Positions 1-10,430 are shown, numbered from the stretch's first letter. The stretch: DNA of 64,000 nucleotides from Bradyrhizobium tropiciagri (GCF_018130505.1 NZ_JAFCKH010000002.1:124001-188000); one strand, 5' to 3'. Notes: generated from the sequence alone by a model not told the origin. Numbers and translations: made by a program.

Positions 1-483
1 CCCGTCGAAAACCTGATCGGCGAGGAGGGGCAGGGCTTCAAGATCATCATGCAGAACTTCAACAGCGAGCGGATGGGCATGGCGGCGAGCTGCACCGCCT
101 ATGCCCGCGTCTGCCTCGACGAGGCGATCGCCTATGCCAAGGAGCGCAAGACCTTCGGCAAGCCGATCGCGCAACACCAGGTGATCAGGCACAAGATCGT
201 CGACATGGCGCAGAAGGTCGCGGCCTCGCAGGCGATGCTGGAAATGCTGGCGTGGCGGCTCGGGCAGGGTGAGAGCCCGGTTGCCGAGATCTGCATGATG
301 AAGAACCAGGCCACCCAGACCATGGCGCACTGTGCCTCCGAGGCGGTGCAGATCTTCGGCGGCGCCGGCTTCATGCGCGGCGTCAAGGTCGAGCGCATCT
401 ACCGCGAGGTCAAGGTCAACGCCATCGGCGGCGGCACCGAGGAGATCATGAAGGATCTGGCGTCACGGCAGATGGGATTGTGA
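1..483 (+). CDS. Acyl-CoA dehydrogenase, C-terminal part (5' end outside window)
   Basis: The reading frame is open from base 1 to a TGA at 481-483 and encodes about 160 residues of the C-terminal alpha-helical domain of a flavin-dependent acyl-CoA dehydrogenase, which introduces the alpha,beta double bond in acyl-CoA. Family marks are the N-F-N-S-E-R-M stretch, the Y-A-K-E-R-K-T-F-G-K-P-I block that contacts FAD, the Q-I-F-G-G-A-G-F motif, and a terminal Y-R-E-V-K-V...I-G-G-G-T-E-E-I-M-K-D segment. The E of G-G-G-T-E-E sits where family members often carry a catalytic base. The gene begins upstream of the window, so substrate class cannot be judged. Its closeness to an acyl-CoA carboxylase and a beta-keto acid cleavage enzyme suggests branched-chain or unusual acyl-CoA breakdown. 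Confidence 0.93.
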   Translation, partial: PVENLIGEEGQGFKIIMQNFNSERMGMAASCTAYARVCLDEAIAYAKERKTFGKPIAQHQVIRHKIVDMAQKVAASQAMLEMLAWRLGQGESPVAEICMMKNQATQTMAHCASEAVQIFGGAGFMRGVKVERIYREVKVNAIGGGTEEIMKDLASRQMGL

Positions 484-685
484 CGCCTTACCCTGAGGTG
501 GGCGAGGGGGCTTTCACGATTTCGGAATATTGGAAGAATATTGCTGAGTTGCCCGACGTGTCAAGTGGCCGTGCGGACCGCCGACAGCCCCGCCAGCTAC
601 TTTGCATGGGGTTGTTTTCGGTGTTTTGGCAGTATCATGCCGCGCTGCTGCGACGGCGGGGTTCGAAGAAGAGGGAAACGGCCTG

Positions 686-1342
686 ATGATCACGCTCTAT
701 CACTGCGACGCCGCGCGCTCGTTCCGTCCGCTGTGGATGCTGGAGGAGCTCGGGCTGCCCTATGAGCTGAAGATGCTGCCGTTCCCGCCGCGCGTCTTCG
801 CCAAGGAGTATCTCGGCCTCAATCCGCTCGGCACCATCCCGTTCATGATCGACGGCGAGACGAAGATGACCGAATCGTCCGGCATCTGCCATTACCTCGG
901 TACCAAGTATGGGCCGACGCCGTTGATCGTCGGCCTCGACGAACCGGCCTATGGCGCGTTTCTGAACTGGATGTATTTCTCCGACGCGACGCTGACCTTC
1001 CCGCAGACGCTGGTGCTCCGCTACAGCCAGCTCGAGCCGGAGGAGCGGCGCAACCCGCAGGTCGCCGGCGACTACGCAAAATGGTTCCTCGGGCGCCTGC
1101 GCGCGGTCGAGGCGGCGATCGCGAATTCGGAATTCCTCTGCGCCGGCCGCTTCACCGCCGCCGATATCGCCAACGGCTATGCGCTGCGCCTCGCCGACAA
1201 TATCGGGCTCGCCAAGGATTTCGGGCCGAATGCCGCGGCCTATTGGGCCCGCCTGCAGCAGCGCGACGGTTTTCGCCGCGCGGTCGCGGCGGAGCAAAAA
1301 GCCGGGGTAGAACAGAACGTTGCGCCGCGGGCGCGGCCGTAG
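686..1342 (+). CDS. Glutathione S-transferase family protein
   Basis: A 218-residue protein with the two-domain glutathione transferase layout. The N-terminal thioredoxin-like half begins M-I-T-L-Y-H-C and carries the cis-proline region (L-G-T-I-P-F) and the glutathione-contacting E-S-S-G-I motif near residue 65. An all-alpha C-terminal half follows. The enzyme would conjugate or reduce electrophilic substrates with glutathione in the cytoplasm. The ATG at 686 is chosen because it starts exactly at the first beta strand and follows a GAGGGAAA ribosome-binding site at 671. An in-frame start at 602 would add 28 residues with no family resemblance. The substrate is unknown. The gene stands alone between the dehydrogenase and an AraC regulator. 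Confidence 0.9.
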   Translation: MITLYHCDAARSFRPLWMLEELGLPYELKMLPFPPRVFAKEYLGLNPLGTIPFMIDGETKMTESSGICHYLGTKYGPTPLIVGLDEPAYGAFLNWMYFSDATLTFPQTLVLRYSQLEPEERRNPQVAGDYAKWFLGRLRAVEAAIANSEFLCAGRFTAADIANGYALRLADNIGLAKDFGPNAAAYWARLQQRDGFRRAVAAEQKAGVEQNVAPRARP

Positions 1343-1457
1343 TCGGCCGTCATTCCGGGGAACCGCGAGACGGACGTCTTGCGTCGGTGACAGCCTCCGA
1401 ATTTGCGCTATGGTAGCCGCCGCAGCGGCCAAAAGAGCCGCGCGAGGAGGATACGCC

Positions 1458-2264
1458 ATGGATGCACAGAGCCAGGATTCCGGGCACCGGATGCTGATCA
1501 CGCCGGAGCGGGTGTTCTATGCCGGCCTGCTCGGCCGCCCGCGCGAGCGTTGTCCGGGCGCCTTCCACGTCTATGTCGCGATCCGCGACGGGCTGCATCT
1601 CTCCACCAGCGACGGCCAGCAGGCGCGTGGCGAGCTCGCCGTCACCATGCCGAACCTGCGCCACACCATCACCAGCGAATATCGCGCGGCGATCTGCGTC
1701 GCGATCGAGCCGGAGAGCGTGCCCGACGGCACGCTGGAGGCGGTCGCGCGTCGCCTGCAGGGGCCGGACTGCGGCCTGTTCGCCAACCGCATCCGCGCCG
1801 CCTATGCGACGCTCGCCGAGATGCAGTATCGCGACGCGATCTCGAATGCCGAGTTCGACACCATGTGCTTCGGCGATGCGCTGCCACAGCGCGTGCTCGA
1901 TCCGCGCGTGGTGCGTGCGATTCTCCGCATCGGCCAGTTTTCCGGCGAGCCGGTGACGGCGGCCGGCTGCGCGGCCGAGGCCGGATTGTCGCCATCGCGT
2001 TTCCTGCATCTGTTCAAGGAGGAGACCGGGATCTCGTTCCGCTCCTTCCGCGCCTGGAAGCGCGCGCGGCACCTGCTGCACTTCGCCAACCAGGACATCA
2101 ACCTCGCGCATCTCGCGCAGGACATCGGCTATCCCGATAGCACGCATTTCAGCCACTCGATCCGCCGCTTCTACGGCCTGAAGCCGCGCGCGATCTTCTC
2201 GGGCTCGCGCGACCTTGCGATCTATCGGGCCGGGCAGGTGGTGAGCGAGCCGGTGCTGACCTAG
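1458..2264 (+). CDS. AraC family transcriptional regulator
   Basis: A 268-residue DNA-binding protein. The last 100 residues form the paired helix-turn-helix of the AraC/XylS family: A-A-E-A-G-L-S-P-S-R-F-L-H-L-F-K is the first recognition unit, and I-G-Y-P-D-S-T-H-F-S-H-S-I-R-R-F-Y-G-L-K-P the typical second one. The N-terminal 160 residues are a ligand-binding or dimerisation domain with no clear class. The ATG at 1458 is preceded by a strong GAGGAGGA site. A start further upstream would place non-family sequence in front. The gene converges with the LivK-like gene, and the targets are not evident. It may act on the catabolic genes nearby, which is inference from position only. Confidence 0.9.
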   Translation: MDAQSQDSGHRMLITPERVFYAGLLGRPRERCPGAFHVYVAIRDGLHLSTSDGQQARGELAVTMPNLRHTITSEYRAAICVAIEPESVPDGTLEAVARRLQGPDCGLFANRIRAAYATLAEMQYRDAISNAEFDTMCFGDALPQRVLDPRVVRAILRIGQFSGEPVTAAGCAAEAGLSPSRFLHLFKEETGISFRSFRAWKRARHLLHFANQDINLAHLAQDIGYPDSTHFSHSIRRFYGLKPRAIFSGSRDLAIYRAGQVVSEPVLT

Positions 2265-2271
2265 CAACCGT

Positions 2272-2298
2272 CGTCGTCCCGGCGAAGGCCGGACGACG
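2272..2298. repeat. Palindromic REP-like hairpin between convergent genes
   Basis: Inverted repeat with GTCGTCC/GGACGAC arms around a GGC-GAAG-GCC centre, lying in the 34-base gap between two converging genes. The same family recurs at 8.3 kb, 41.0 kb and 54.3-54.5 kb. The position suits a bidirectional transcription stop, although there is no T-run. Confidence 0.75.
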
Positions 2299-3522
2299 TT
2301 AAAGATTCGGGCCCTGGATCACCTCGCCGAAGCGCAGCCAACCGTTGCCCTCGATCCGCTGCAACTGAAGCTGCTGCAGCGGGTGATGGTTGGTCGGACT
2401 GGTGTTGACGCGAATGCCGGGCAGCAGCGTAGGGGACTCGACGTCCCTGAGATTGTTCGCCTGCGCCATGATGTTGTCGCGGGTGAAATTGCCCTTGCAC
2501 TGATCGAGCACGATCTTGAGCACGCCCGCCACCATGTAGGCGTAGACGTTGTACCCTTCCTTCGGATTGCCGTCGGGGAAGTACTTTTCCATGAAGGCAA
2601 GATAATCCTTTACGCCGGGGTCATTGGCCCAGGCCGGGTCGGCGACGTCCTTGACATAGGCCGATGAGATTGTGCCTTGCGCCTTGTCGAGGCCGACAGG
2701 CACGATGGTCGATGACAGCGAGGCGGCGCCGCTGGCGATGAAATGCATCGGCTTCCAGCCGAGCTCGTAGATCTTGCGGATCGACTGCGCGCAGAATTTT
2801 GCCGTCGTGCCCGAGATCAGCACGTCCGGATTGCTGCCGCGCAGGGTGACGATCTGCGAATCGATCGTCGGATCGGTGACTTCGTGCGAGGCCACCACCA
2901 CTGCGGTTGCGAACTTCTCGCCCAGCACGTCCTTGGCGCCGGCGACGAAATCCTTGCCGAGGTCATCGTTCTGATAGAGCACCGCGAACTTCGCGTTCGG
3001 ATTCTGGTTTAGTGCATGTTTGACGAACACCTGCGCCTCGGTGCGCGCGCTCGGTGCAAAGCCCATGGTCCAGGGATAGGTCTTGTAGTCGCCCCATTTG
3101 TCGCCGTTCACCGACAGGAACAGATGCGGGACCTTCGCGGCGTTGATGTATTTCACCACGGCCGAGTTCGGCGCAGTGCCGAGCATGTTGAACAGGAAGG
3201 CGACATTGTCGCTCTCGATCAGGCGGCGCACCTGCTCGACCGTCTTCGCCGGATTGAACGCGTCGTCGTAATAGATGTACTTGATCTGCCGCCCGGCGAT
3301 GCCGCCCCGCTCGTTGAGCATCTTGAAATAGGCTTCCTGGCAGCGCGCCTGAACGCCGAGCGCCGACACCGGGCCGCTCAGCGAGGTCGTGCTGCCGATC
3401 CTGATTTCGGTCGCGGTAACGCCCGGTGTCTCTTCGGCGAGCGAAGGACGGATGCCGGCGAGTGCGGTGAGGCCGGCGCCTGCAGCGCCCGTGAGCCACG
3501 TGCGGCGGTTGATCGAGACCAT
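2299..3522 (-). CDS. LivK-like ABC transporter substrate-binding protein
   Basis: A 407-residue periplasmic binding protein of the branched-chain amino acid/amide family (Peripla_BP_6 fold). The export signal holds an N-R-R-T-W-L stretch and an A-rich hydrophobic segment, so it looks twin-arginine-like. The mature part starts around E-T-P-G-V-T-A-T-E-I-R-I-G and contains the family's S-L-S-G-P-V ligand strand and repeated V-L-I-S-G domains. The ATG at 3522 is preceded by GGAGGA and starts the signal exactly; the frame stays open 154 codons further upstream without homology. No permease or ATPase gene is adjacent, so it is an orphan component. It is divergent from the beta-keto acid cleavage enzyme gene, which hints at an acid substrate. 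Confidence 0.9.
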   Translation of the reverse strand: MVSINRRTWLTGAAGAGLTALAGIRPSLAEETPGVTATEIRIGSTTSLSGPVSALGVQARCQEAYFKMLNERGGIAGRQIKYIYYDDAFNPAKTVEQVRRLIESDNVAFLFNMLGTAPNSAVVKYINAAKVPHLFLSVNGDKWGDYKTYPWTMGFAPSARTEAQVFVKHALNQNPNAKFAVLYQNDDLGKDFVAGAKDVLGEKFATAVVVASHEVTDPTIDSQIVTLRGSNPDVLISGTTAKFCAQSIRKIYELGWKPMHFIASGAASLSSTIVPVGLDKAQGTISSAYVKDVADPAWANDPGVKDYLAFMEKYFPDGNPKEGYNVYAYMVAGVLKIVLDQCKGNFTRDNIMAQANNLRDVESPTLLPGIRVNTSPTNHHPLQQLQLQRIEGNGWLRFGEVIQGPNL

Positions 3523-3733
3523 GACGTCCTCCCCCGATGCCGGCTTGTTTGTGCGGCCTTTGCTTGCGGCAGAGGTTACGCGCCGGTGCCGCTCTGCGTC
3601 TTGTGTTAACCGGCTGATGCTCCGCGCGGCCTGAGCGCGGGCGGGTAGCCAGTCAACGCAAGATGACGACAAGACAAATTTCCCATCATGGGAAATCGGC
3701 AGCGCTTTCGCGCTGCAACCGGGACAAGCGAAC

Positions 3734-4600
3734 ATGAACGACAAGGCCGTCATCACCTGCGCGCTGAACGGCGTGCTCACCGATCCGAAGCAGCACAACG
3801 TCCCGGTGACGCCGGAACAGATGGCGCGCGAGGCCAAGGCCGCGTTCAACGCCGGCGCCAGCATCATGCATATCCATCTGCGCCAGCAGGAGCCGAACAA
3901 GGGCCACCTGCCGTCCTGGGAGGTCGGCGTCAGCAAGGAGATCCAGCAGGCGATCCGCGAGGCCTGCCCCGGCGTGATCATCAATCACACTACCGGCACG
4001 TCTGGGCCGAACTATCAGGGCGCGCTCGATTGCGTGCGCGAGACGAAGCCCGAGATCGCGGCCTGCAACGCCGGCTCGCTGAACTATCTCAAGGTGAAGG
4101 CCGACAACACCTGGGCGTGGCCGCCGATGATGTTCGACAACGCGGTCGAGAAGGTGCAGGACTATCTCGACGTGATGAAAGAGGCCGGCACGATCCCCGA
4201 GTTCGAATGCTTCGACGTCGGTATCGTGCGCTGCGTCGGCATGTACCGGCAGACCGGCATGTATTCCGGTCCGCTCGAGTATAATTTCGTGATGGGCGTC
4301 GCGTCGGGCATGCCGGCCGATCCGGAGCTGCTGCCGATCCTCTTGAAGCTGAAAGCGCCGGACGCGCATTGGCAGGTCACCGCAATTGGCCGCGCCGAGA
4401 TCTGGCCGCTGCACCAGCGTGCCGCCGATCTCGGCGGCCATCTGCGCAGCGGGCTGGAGGACACGTTCTATCTCGGCGACGGCACCAAGGTGACGTCGAA
4501 CGGGCAACTGGTCGAGGCGCTGGCCGCGTGTGCGCGTAGAGCTGGGCGGGAGATTGCGAGTCCGGCGGAGGCGCGGACGATTTTTGGAGTGAGACACTAG
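3734..4600 (+). CDS. Beta-keto acid cleavage enzyme (BKACE, DUF849 family)
   Basis: A 288-residue TIM-barrel enzyme of the family named after 3-keto-5-aminohexanoate cleavage enzyme (Kce). It condenses a beta-keto acid with acetyl-CoA to give acetoacetate and a new acyl-CoA. The N-terminal I-T-C-A-L-N-G strand and the M-H-I-H-L-R block at about residues 45-50 supply the two zinc-binding histidines. Family length is about 270-310 residues, so the gene is full length. Substrates in this family range from carnitine-derived to beta-keto amino acids and cannot be read from sequence. The gene is divergent from a LivK-like binding protein and ends directly against a palindromic repeat, followed by an acyl-CoA carboxylase pair that could use its product. 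Confidence 0.88.
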   Translation: MNDKAVITCALNGVLTDPKQHNVPVTPEQMAREAKAAFNAGASIMHIHLRQQEPNKGHLPSWEVGVSKEIQQAIREACPGVIINHTTGTSGPNYQGALDCVRETKPEIAACNAGSLNYLKVKADNTWAWPPMMFDNAVEKVQDYLDVMKEAGTIPEFECFDVGIVRCVGMYRQTGMYSGPLEYNFVMGVASGMPADPELLPILLKLKAPDAHWQVTAIGRAEIWPLHQRAADLGGHLRSGLEDTFYLGDGTKVTSNGQLVEALAACARRAGREIASPAEARTIFGVRH

Positions 4601-4683
4601 TCGTCGTTCCGGGGCGATGCGAAGCATCGAACCCGGAACCTCGAGATTCCGGGTTCACGCTTCGCGTGCACCGGAATGACGCG
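4601..4683. repeat. Long palindromic intergenic repeat
   Basis: An 83-base element with outer arms of the GTTCCGG.../...CCGGAATGAC type and inner arms GATGCGAAGCATC and CACGCTTCGCGTG. It fills the gap between the cleavage-enzyme stop codon and the carboxyltransferase gene. It contains an in-frame ATG (4676) for the downstream gene that is probably not used. Confidence 0.8.
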
Positions 4684-4693
4684 GAAAGATCGA

Positions 4694-6310
4694 ATGCCCA
4701 TCATCGAAAACACCATTGCCACCGGCAGTGCCGCCTACCTCGCCAATCGCGACGGCATGCTGGCCCTGATTGCGCGGATGCGCGCGCTGGAGGAACGCAC
4801 GCGCGCGGCCTCGGCTGCGGCAAAGGACCGCTTTCACAAACGCGGCCAATTGCTGCCGCGCGAGCGCGTTGCGCTGGTGCTCGATCCCGGTTCGCCGTTC
4901 CTCGAACTGTCGACGCTCGCCGGCTACATGTTCGACGTCGCGGATGCCGACAAGAGCGTGCCCGGCGGCGGCCTCGTCGCGGGCATCGGCTTCGTCTCCG
5001 GCATCCGCTGCATGGTCAGTGCCAACGACGCCGGCATCGATGCCGGCGCGCTGCAGCCATACGGCCTCGACAAGACGCTGCGGGTGCAGGAGCTTGCGCT
5101 GGAGAACAAGCTGCCTTACGTGCAGCTGGTCGAGAGCGCCGGCGCCAATCTGCTGCGCTACCGCGTCGAGGATTTCGTCCGCGGCGGCAACATCTTTCGC
5201 AATCTGGCGCGGCTGTCGGCGGCGGGCCTCCCGGTCGTCACCGTGACCCACGGCTCGTCGACCGCGGGCGGCGCCTATCAAACGGGCCTCTCCGATTACA
5301 TCGTGATGGTGCGCGGCCGCACCCGTGCGTTCCTGGCGGGACCGCCGCTGCTCAAGGCCGCGACCGGCGAGATCGCGACCGAAGAGGAGCTCGGCGGCGC
5401 CGAGATGCACACCTCGATCTCCGGCCTCGGCGACTATCTCGCCGAGGACGACCGCGACGCGCTCCGCATCGCGCGCGACATCATGGCCAAGCTGCCCTGG
5501 GACCGGCCGGGCCATGCGCAGGATTCATTCAAGCCGCCGCGCTATGACGCGGAGGAGTTGCTCGGCATCATGCCGATGGACCACAAGCGTCCGGTCGACA
5601 TGCGCCAGGCGATCGCACGTTTCATCGACGATTCCGACTTCACCGAGTTCGGCGCCAATTACGGCCCGGCGACGGTGTGCGGCCATGCCCGCATCGAGGG
5701 CCACGCCATCGGCATCATCACCAACAACGGTCCGCTCGATGTGCCCGGCGCCAACAAGGCGACGCATTTCATCCAGGCCTGCTGCCAGTCGCGCACGCCG
5801 ATCCTCTACATGAACAACACCACCGGCTACATGGTCGGCAAGGCCTATGAAGAGGCCGGCATGATCAAGCACGGCTCAAAGATGATCCAGGCCGTGACCT
5901 CGGCGACGGTGCCGCAGATCACGCTGTATTGCGGCGCCTCGTTTGGCGCCGGCAATTACGGCATGTGCGGCCGCGGTTTCCATCCGCGGTTCTGCTTCTC
6001 CTGGCCGAATGCCAAGACCGCGGTGATGGGCGGCGAGCAGGCCGCCGAGACTATGGCGATCGTCACCGAGGCGGCGGCCGCGCGGCGCGGCAAGTCGGTC
6101 GAGAAGGAGAAACTGGAGGCGATGAAGGCGCAGATCGTCGGCGTGTTCGACGGGCAGATGGACGTTTTCTCGACCAGCGCCCGCGTGCTCGACGACGGCG
6201 TGATCGATCCGCGCGATACCCGCACAGTGCTCGCCGAGGTGCTGTCGATCTGCCGTGAGGCGGAGGCACGCAACCCGCAGCGCATGCAGTTCTCGGTGAC
6301 GCGGCCATGA
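4694..6310 (+). CDS. Acyl-CoA carboxylase, carboxyltransferase (beta) subunit
   Basis: A 538-residue carboxyltransferase of the methylcrotonyl/geranyl-CoA carboxylase type. Both crotonase-like halves are present. The N-half has the P-G-G-G-L-V-A-G-I-G strand and the acyl-CoA oxyanion region G-S-S-T-A-G-G-A-Y. The C-half has the N-N-T-T-G-Y-M-V-G-K loop and the G-A-S-F-G-A-G-N-Y-G-M biotin-side oxyanion region. It transfers CO2 from carboxybiotin to an acyl-CoA. The ATG at 4694 follows GGAAAG with good spacing; an ATG six codons earlier lies inside a repeat and is rejected. It overlaps the biotin carboxylase gene by four bases, so the two are translationally coupled. The exact acyl-CoA is not decided by sequence. 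Confidence 0.93.
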   Translation: MPIIENTIATGSAAYLANRDGMLALIARMRALEERTRAASAAAKDRFHKRGQLLPRERVALVLDPGSPFLELSTLAGYMFDVADADKSVPGGGLVAGIGFVSGIRCMVSANDAGIDAGALQPYGLDKTLRVQELALENKLPYVQLVESAGANLLRYRVEDFVRGGNIFRNLARLSAAGLPVVTVTHGSSTAGGAYQTGLSDYIVMVRGRTRAFLAGPPLLKAATGEIATEEELGGAEMHTSISGLGDYLAEDDRDALRIARDIMAKLPWDRPGHAQDSFKPPRYDAEELLGIMPMDHKRPVDMRQAIARFIDDSDFTEFGANYGPATVCGHARIEGHAIGIITNNGPLDVPGANKATHFIQACCQSRTPILYMNNTTGYMVGKAYEEAGMIKHGSKMIQAVTSATVPQITLYCGASFGAGNYGMCGRGFHPRFCFSWPNAKTAVMGGEQAAETMAIVTEAAAARRGKSVEKEKLEAMKAQIVGVFDGQMDVFSTSARVLDDGVIDPRDTRTVLAEVLSICREAEARNPQRMQFSVTRP

Positions 6311-8286
6311 GCGGGGCGGAAGTGAAGCGGACGCCGTTCTTCAAGATCCTGATCGCCAACCGCGGCGAGATTGCGCTGCGCATCATGCGATCAGCGCGGC
6401 GGCTCGGCTATGGTGTGGTCGCGGTGTATTCCGATGCCGACCGCGATGCGCTGCATGTCCGTGAGGCCGATTCTGCGGTGCGGATCGGCGAGGCGCTGCC
6501 GGCACAATCCTATTTGAACATCGACACGATCATCGCCGCGGCCAAGACCAGCGGCGCCGGCGCGGTGCATCCCGGCTACGGCTTCCTCGCCGAGAACGAG
6601 GATTTCGCGCAAGCCTGCCGCGATGCCGGGCTGGTCTTCATCGGCCCGTCGCCAGAGGCGATCCGCGCGATGGGCAACAAGGCCGGCGCCAAGGATATCA
6701 TGCAGAAGGTGGGCGTGCCCTGCGTGCCCGGCTATCAGGGCGCCGACCAGAGCGATGCCGCGATGCTGACGGAAGCCAAAGCGATCGGCTTTCCCGTGAT
6801 GATCAAGGCGGTCGCCGGCGGCGGCGGACGCGGCATGCGGCTGGTGGCGGACGCGGCGGCGTTTCCGGATGCGCTGCGCAGCGCACGTTCAGAGGCGCAG
6901 GGTGCGTTCGGCGATCCTACCGTGATCCTCGAGCGCGCCATCGTCGATCCCCGTCACATCGAGATCCAGGTGTTCGGCGATCGCCATGGCAACGCGATCC
7001 ATCTCGGCGAGCGGGATTGCTCGGTGCAGCGGCGGCACCAGAAGCTGATCGAGGAAGCGCCGTCGCCGGCCGTGACGCCGGAGCTGCGGGCGCGGATGGG
7101 CGCGGTCGCGGTGCAGGCCGTCAACGCGATCGGCTACGAGGGCGCCGGCACGCTGGAATTTCTGCTCGATCGCGACGGGCATTTCTACTTCATGGAGATG
7201 AACACGCGGCTGCAGGTCGAGCATCCCGTCACCGAGGCGATCACCGGGCTCGATCTCGTTGAACTGCAGCTTCGCGTCGCGCGCGGCGAGCCGCTCGGTT
7301 TGACGCAGGAGGACATCAGCTTCTCCGGCCATGCCATAGAGGTGCGGCTGTGCTCCGAAGATGCCTGCCATGACTTCATGCCGCAATCGGGACGGATGGC
7401 GCGCTGGCAGATGCCTGATGGCATCCGCGTCGAGCACGCGCTGCAATCCGGCTCGGAGATTCCGCCGTTCTATGATTCGATGATCGCCAAGGTCATCAGC
7501 CATGGCGCGACCCGTGACGAGGCGCGCGGCAGACTGATCTGCGCGCTGGAGCAGGTGATGGCCTTCGGCGTTACCACCAATCAGGGGTTCCTGATCGATT
7601 GTCTGCGCCATCCGGTGTTCGCCAGGGGTGAGGCGACCACCGCCTTCATCGGTACCAATCGCGATGCGTTGCTGGCACCGAGCGCCGATCGCGGCAGCGA
7701 CATCGCGCTGGCGGCGCTGCTGCTCTACGTCACCCATCCGGATGCGCCGCTATGGCGGCGCGGCCGGTCACTGTCGGCCACGTTCCCGCTCGGCCTGCGG
7801 ATCGACCTTGGCCATGGCGTGCAGGAGATCGAGATTTGTCGCGAGCGCGACGGCAGCTATGTCGCGGCCCGTAACGGTGACCGGTTCGGCTTCGAGATCG
7901 ACGAGCTCGGTGAGGATCACATCCGCTTCCGCCATGACGGCCTGATGGATTCGGCAAAGTTCCTGCGCGACGGTGATCGGCTCTTCGTCCTGCATCGCGG
8001 CGTGACGCTGACGGTGCGCGATCTCACCCTCGCCCCGCCGGAGAGCGCCGCGGCCGCCGGCGGTGACGGCAAGGTCCGCGCCGCCATGAACGGCCGCGTC
8101 GTCGCGGTGCTGGTCAAGGCCGGCGACCAGGTCGCGGCCGGCCAGCCGGTGATGACGCTGGAGGCGATGAAGATGGAGCACGTCCACACCGCCGGCGTCG
8201 CCGGCACGGTGTCGGCGATCGATGTCGCCGAGGGCGAGCAGGTGACGACGGGGAAGATCGTGGTGGAGATTGAGGCCGCGGCATAG
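6307..8286 (+). CDS. Acyl-CoA carboxylase, biotin carboxylase/biotin carrier (alpha) subunit
   Basis: A 659-residue protein combining an ATP-grasp biotin carboxylase (residues about 10-460) with a C-terminal biotinyl domain. Visible motifs are H-P-G-Y-G-F-L-A-E-N at 88-97, the ATP-binding G-G-G-G-R-G-M at 171-177 and the metal/bicarbonate site E-M-N-T-R-L-Q-V-E-H near 295-305. The biotin attachment motif is E-A-M-K-M at 619-623, with Lys622 as the likely biotinylated residue. Length and layout match the alpha subunits of methylcrotonyl-CoA and geranyl-CoA carboxylases. It starts with an ATGA overlap with the beta subunit gene, forming one operon. No enoyl-CoA hydratase or HMG-CoA lyase lies beside it, so leucine breakdown is possible but not shown. 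Confidence 0.94.
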   Translation: MSGAEVKRTPFFKILIANRGEIALRIMRSARRLGYGVVAVYSDADRDALHVREADSAVRIGEALPAQSYLNIDTIIAAAKTSGAGAVHPGYGFLAENEDFAQACRDAGLVFIGPSPEAIRAMGNKAGAKDIMQKVGVPCVPGYQGADQSDAAMLTEAKAIGFPVMIKAVAGGGGRGMRLVADAAAFPDALRSARSEAQGAFGDPTVILERAIVDPRHIEIQVFGDRHGNAIHLGERDCSVQRRHQKLIEEAPSPAVTPELRARMGAVAVQAVNAIGYEGAGTLEFLLDRDGHFYFMEMNTRLQVEHPVTEAITGLDLVELQLRVARGEPLGLTQEDISFSGHAIEVRLCSEDACHDFMPQSGRMARWQMPDGIRVEHALQSGSEIPPFYDSMIAKVISHGATRDEARGRLICALEQVMAFGVTTNQGFLIDCLRHPVFARGEATTAFIGTNRDALLAPSADRGSDIALAALLLYVTHPDAPLWRRGRSLSATFPLGLRIDLGHGVQEIEICRERDGSYVAARNGDRFGFEIDELGEDHIRFRHDGLMDSAKFLRDGDRLFVLHRGVTLTVRDLTLAPPESAAAAGGDGKVRAAMNGRVVAVLVKAGDQVAAGQPVMTLEAMKMEHVHTAGVAGTVSAIDVAEGEQVTTGKIVVEIEAAA

Positions 8287-8298
8287 CCGCATAACGAG

Positions 8299-8424
8299 TG
8301 TCGTCCCGGCGCAGGCCGGGACCCATACTCCGCAGCGCACGTTGTGAACGGCACTCGCCGTTCCACCGGTATGCAACGATCAACGGTCGTGGTTATGGGT
8401 CCCGGCCTTCGCCGGGACGACGGC
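8299..8424. repeat. Paired inverted REP-like elements (BIME-like)
   Basis: Two copies of the GTCGTCCCGGC...GCCGGGAC hairpin in opposite orientation, at about 8299-8330 and 8394-8424, separated by about 65 bases. They fill the gap between the convergent carboxylase and peptide-transport operons and may act as a transcription boundary. Confidence 0.8.
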
Positions 8425-8428
8425 GGGG

Positions 8429-9417
8429 TTATTCCGCGCGCCCCGTGCCGTCATTCAGCCAGCACGCGACCTGATGCGCTGTCCCGGCGTCATTCAGCAC
8501 CGGCCGCTCGGTCTTGCAGCGGTCGAACGCGTAGCGGCAGCGGGTGTGGAAGGCGCAGCCGGAGGGCGGGTTGATCGGGCTCGGCACGTCGCCGTCGATC
8601 TGCGGCGCGAGGCGCTTGGCCTTGGGGTCGGCGATCGGCACCGAGGCGAGCAGGGCCTGGGTGTAGGGATGGCGTGGATTGGCGAACAACTCGCTCTTGT
8701 CGGCGATCTCGACGATGCGGCCGAGATACATCACGGCGACGCGATGGCTGATATGGGCGACGACGGCGAGGTCGTGTGCGATGAACAGATAGGAGAAGTT
8801 CTGCTCGCGCTGCAGGTCGATCAAGAGATTGATCACCTGCGCCTGGATCGAGACGTCGAGCGCGGACACCGGCTCGTCGCAGACGATCAGCCGCGGCCCG
8901 AGCGACAGCGCGCGCGCGATGCAGATGCGCTGGCGCTGGCCGCCGGAAAATTGATGCGGAAAGTTCTTCATCTGGTCGGGCCTTAAGCCCACCTGCTGGA
9001 ACAACTCCGCGACCCGCTCCTGCTTCTTTGTGCCGGTCGCGAGGCCATGCACGCTCAAGGGTTCGCCGACGATGTCGCCCGCGGTCATGCGCGGGTTGAG
9101 CGAGGCGAACGGATCCTGGAACACGATCTGCATCGAACGGCGATATGGCCGCAACGCGGACTTGCTGAGCGGCGCGATATCCTCGCCATCGAGCTTGATC
9201 GCGCCGCTGGTCGGCTCGACCAGCCGCAGCACGGTGCGGGCAACCGTCGACTTGCCGCAGCCGGATTCGCCGACCAGGCCGAGCGTCTCGCCGGCGCCGA
9301 GGGAAAAGCTGACGCCGTCGACCGCATGCACGGTGCCGACCTGGCGACGCAGCACGCCGCCGCGCACCGCGTAGTGCTTGACGAGATCGGTGACCTCGAG
9401 GAGCGGCCGCTGCCCGG

Positions 9418-9421
<4 letters not shown>
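8429..9421 (-). CDS. Peptide/nickel-type ABC transporter ATP-binding protein (OppF/DppF-like)
   Basis: A 330-residue ATPase with Walker [10 protein letters not shown] at 51-59, signature F-S-G-G-Q-R-Q-R, Walker B L-I-V-C-D-E-P, and the C-terminal Cys-rich oligopeptide-type extension ([11 protein letters not shown], then C-K-T-E-R-P). That extension is diagnostic of the DppD/DppF group, where cysteines can bind an iron-sulfur cluster. It powers the import of peptide-like solutes with the four genes transcribed ahead of it. The start at 9421 overlaps the previous gene's stop as ATGA. It is the last gene of the operon. Confidence 0.94.
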
Positions 9422-10430
<1,009 letters not shown>

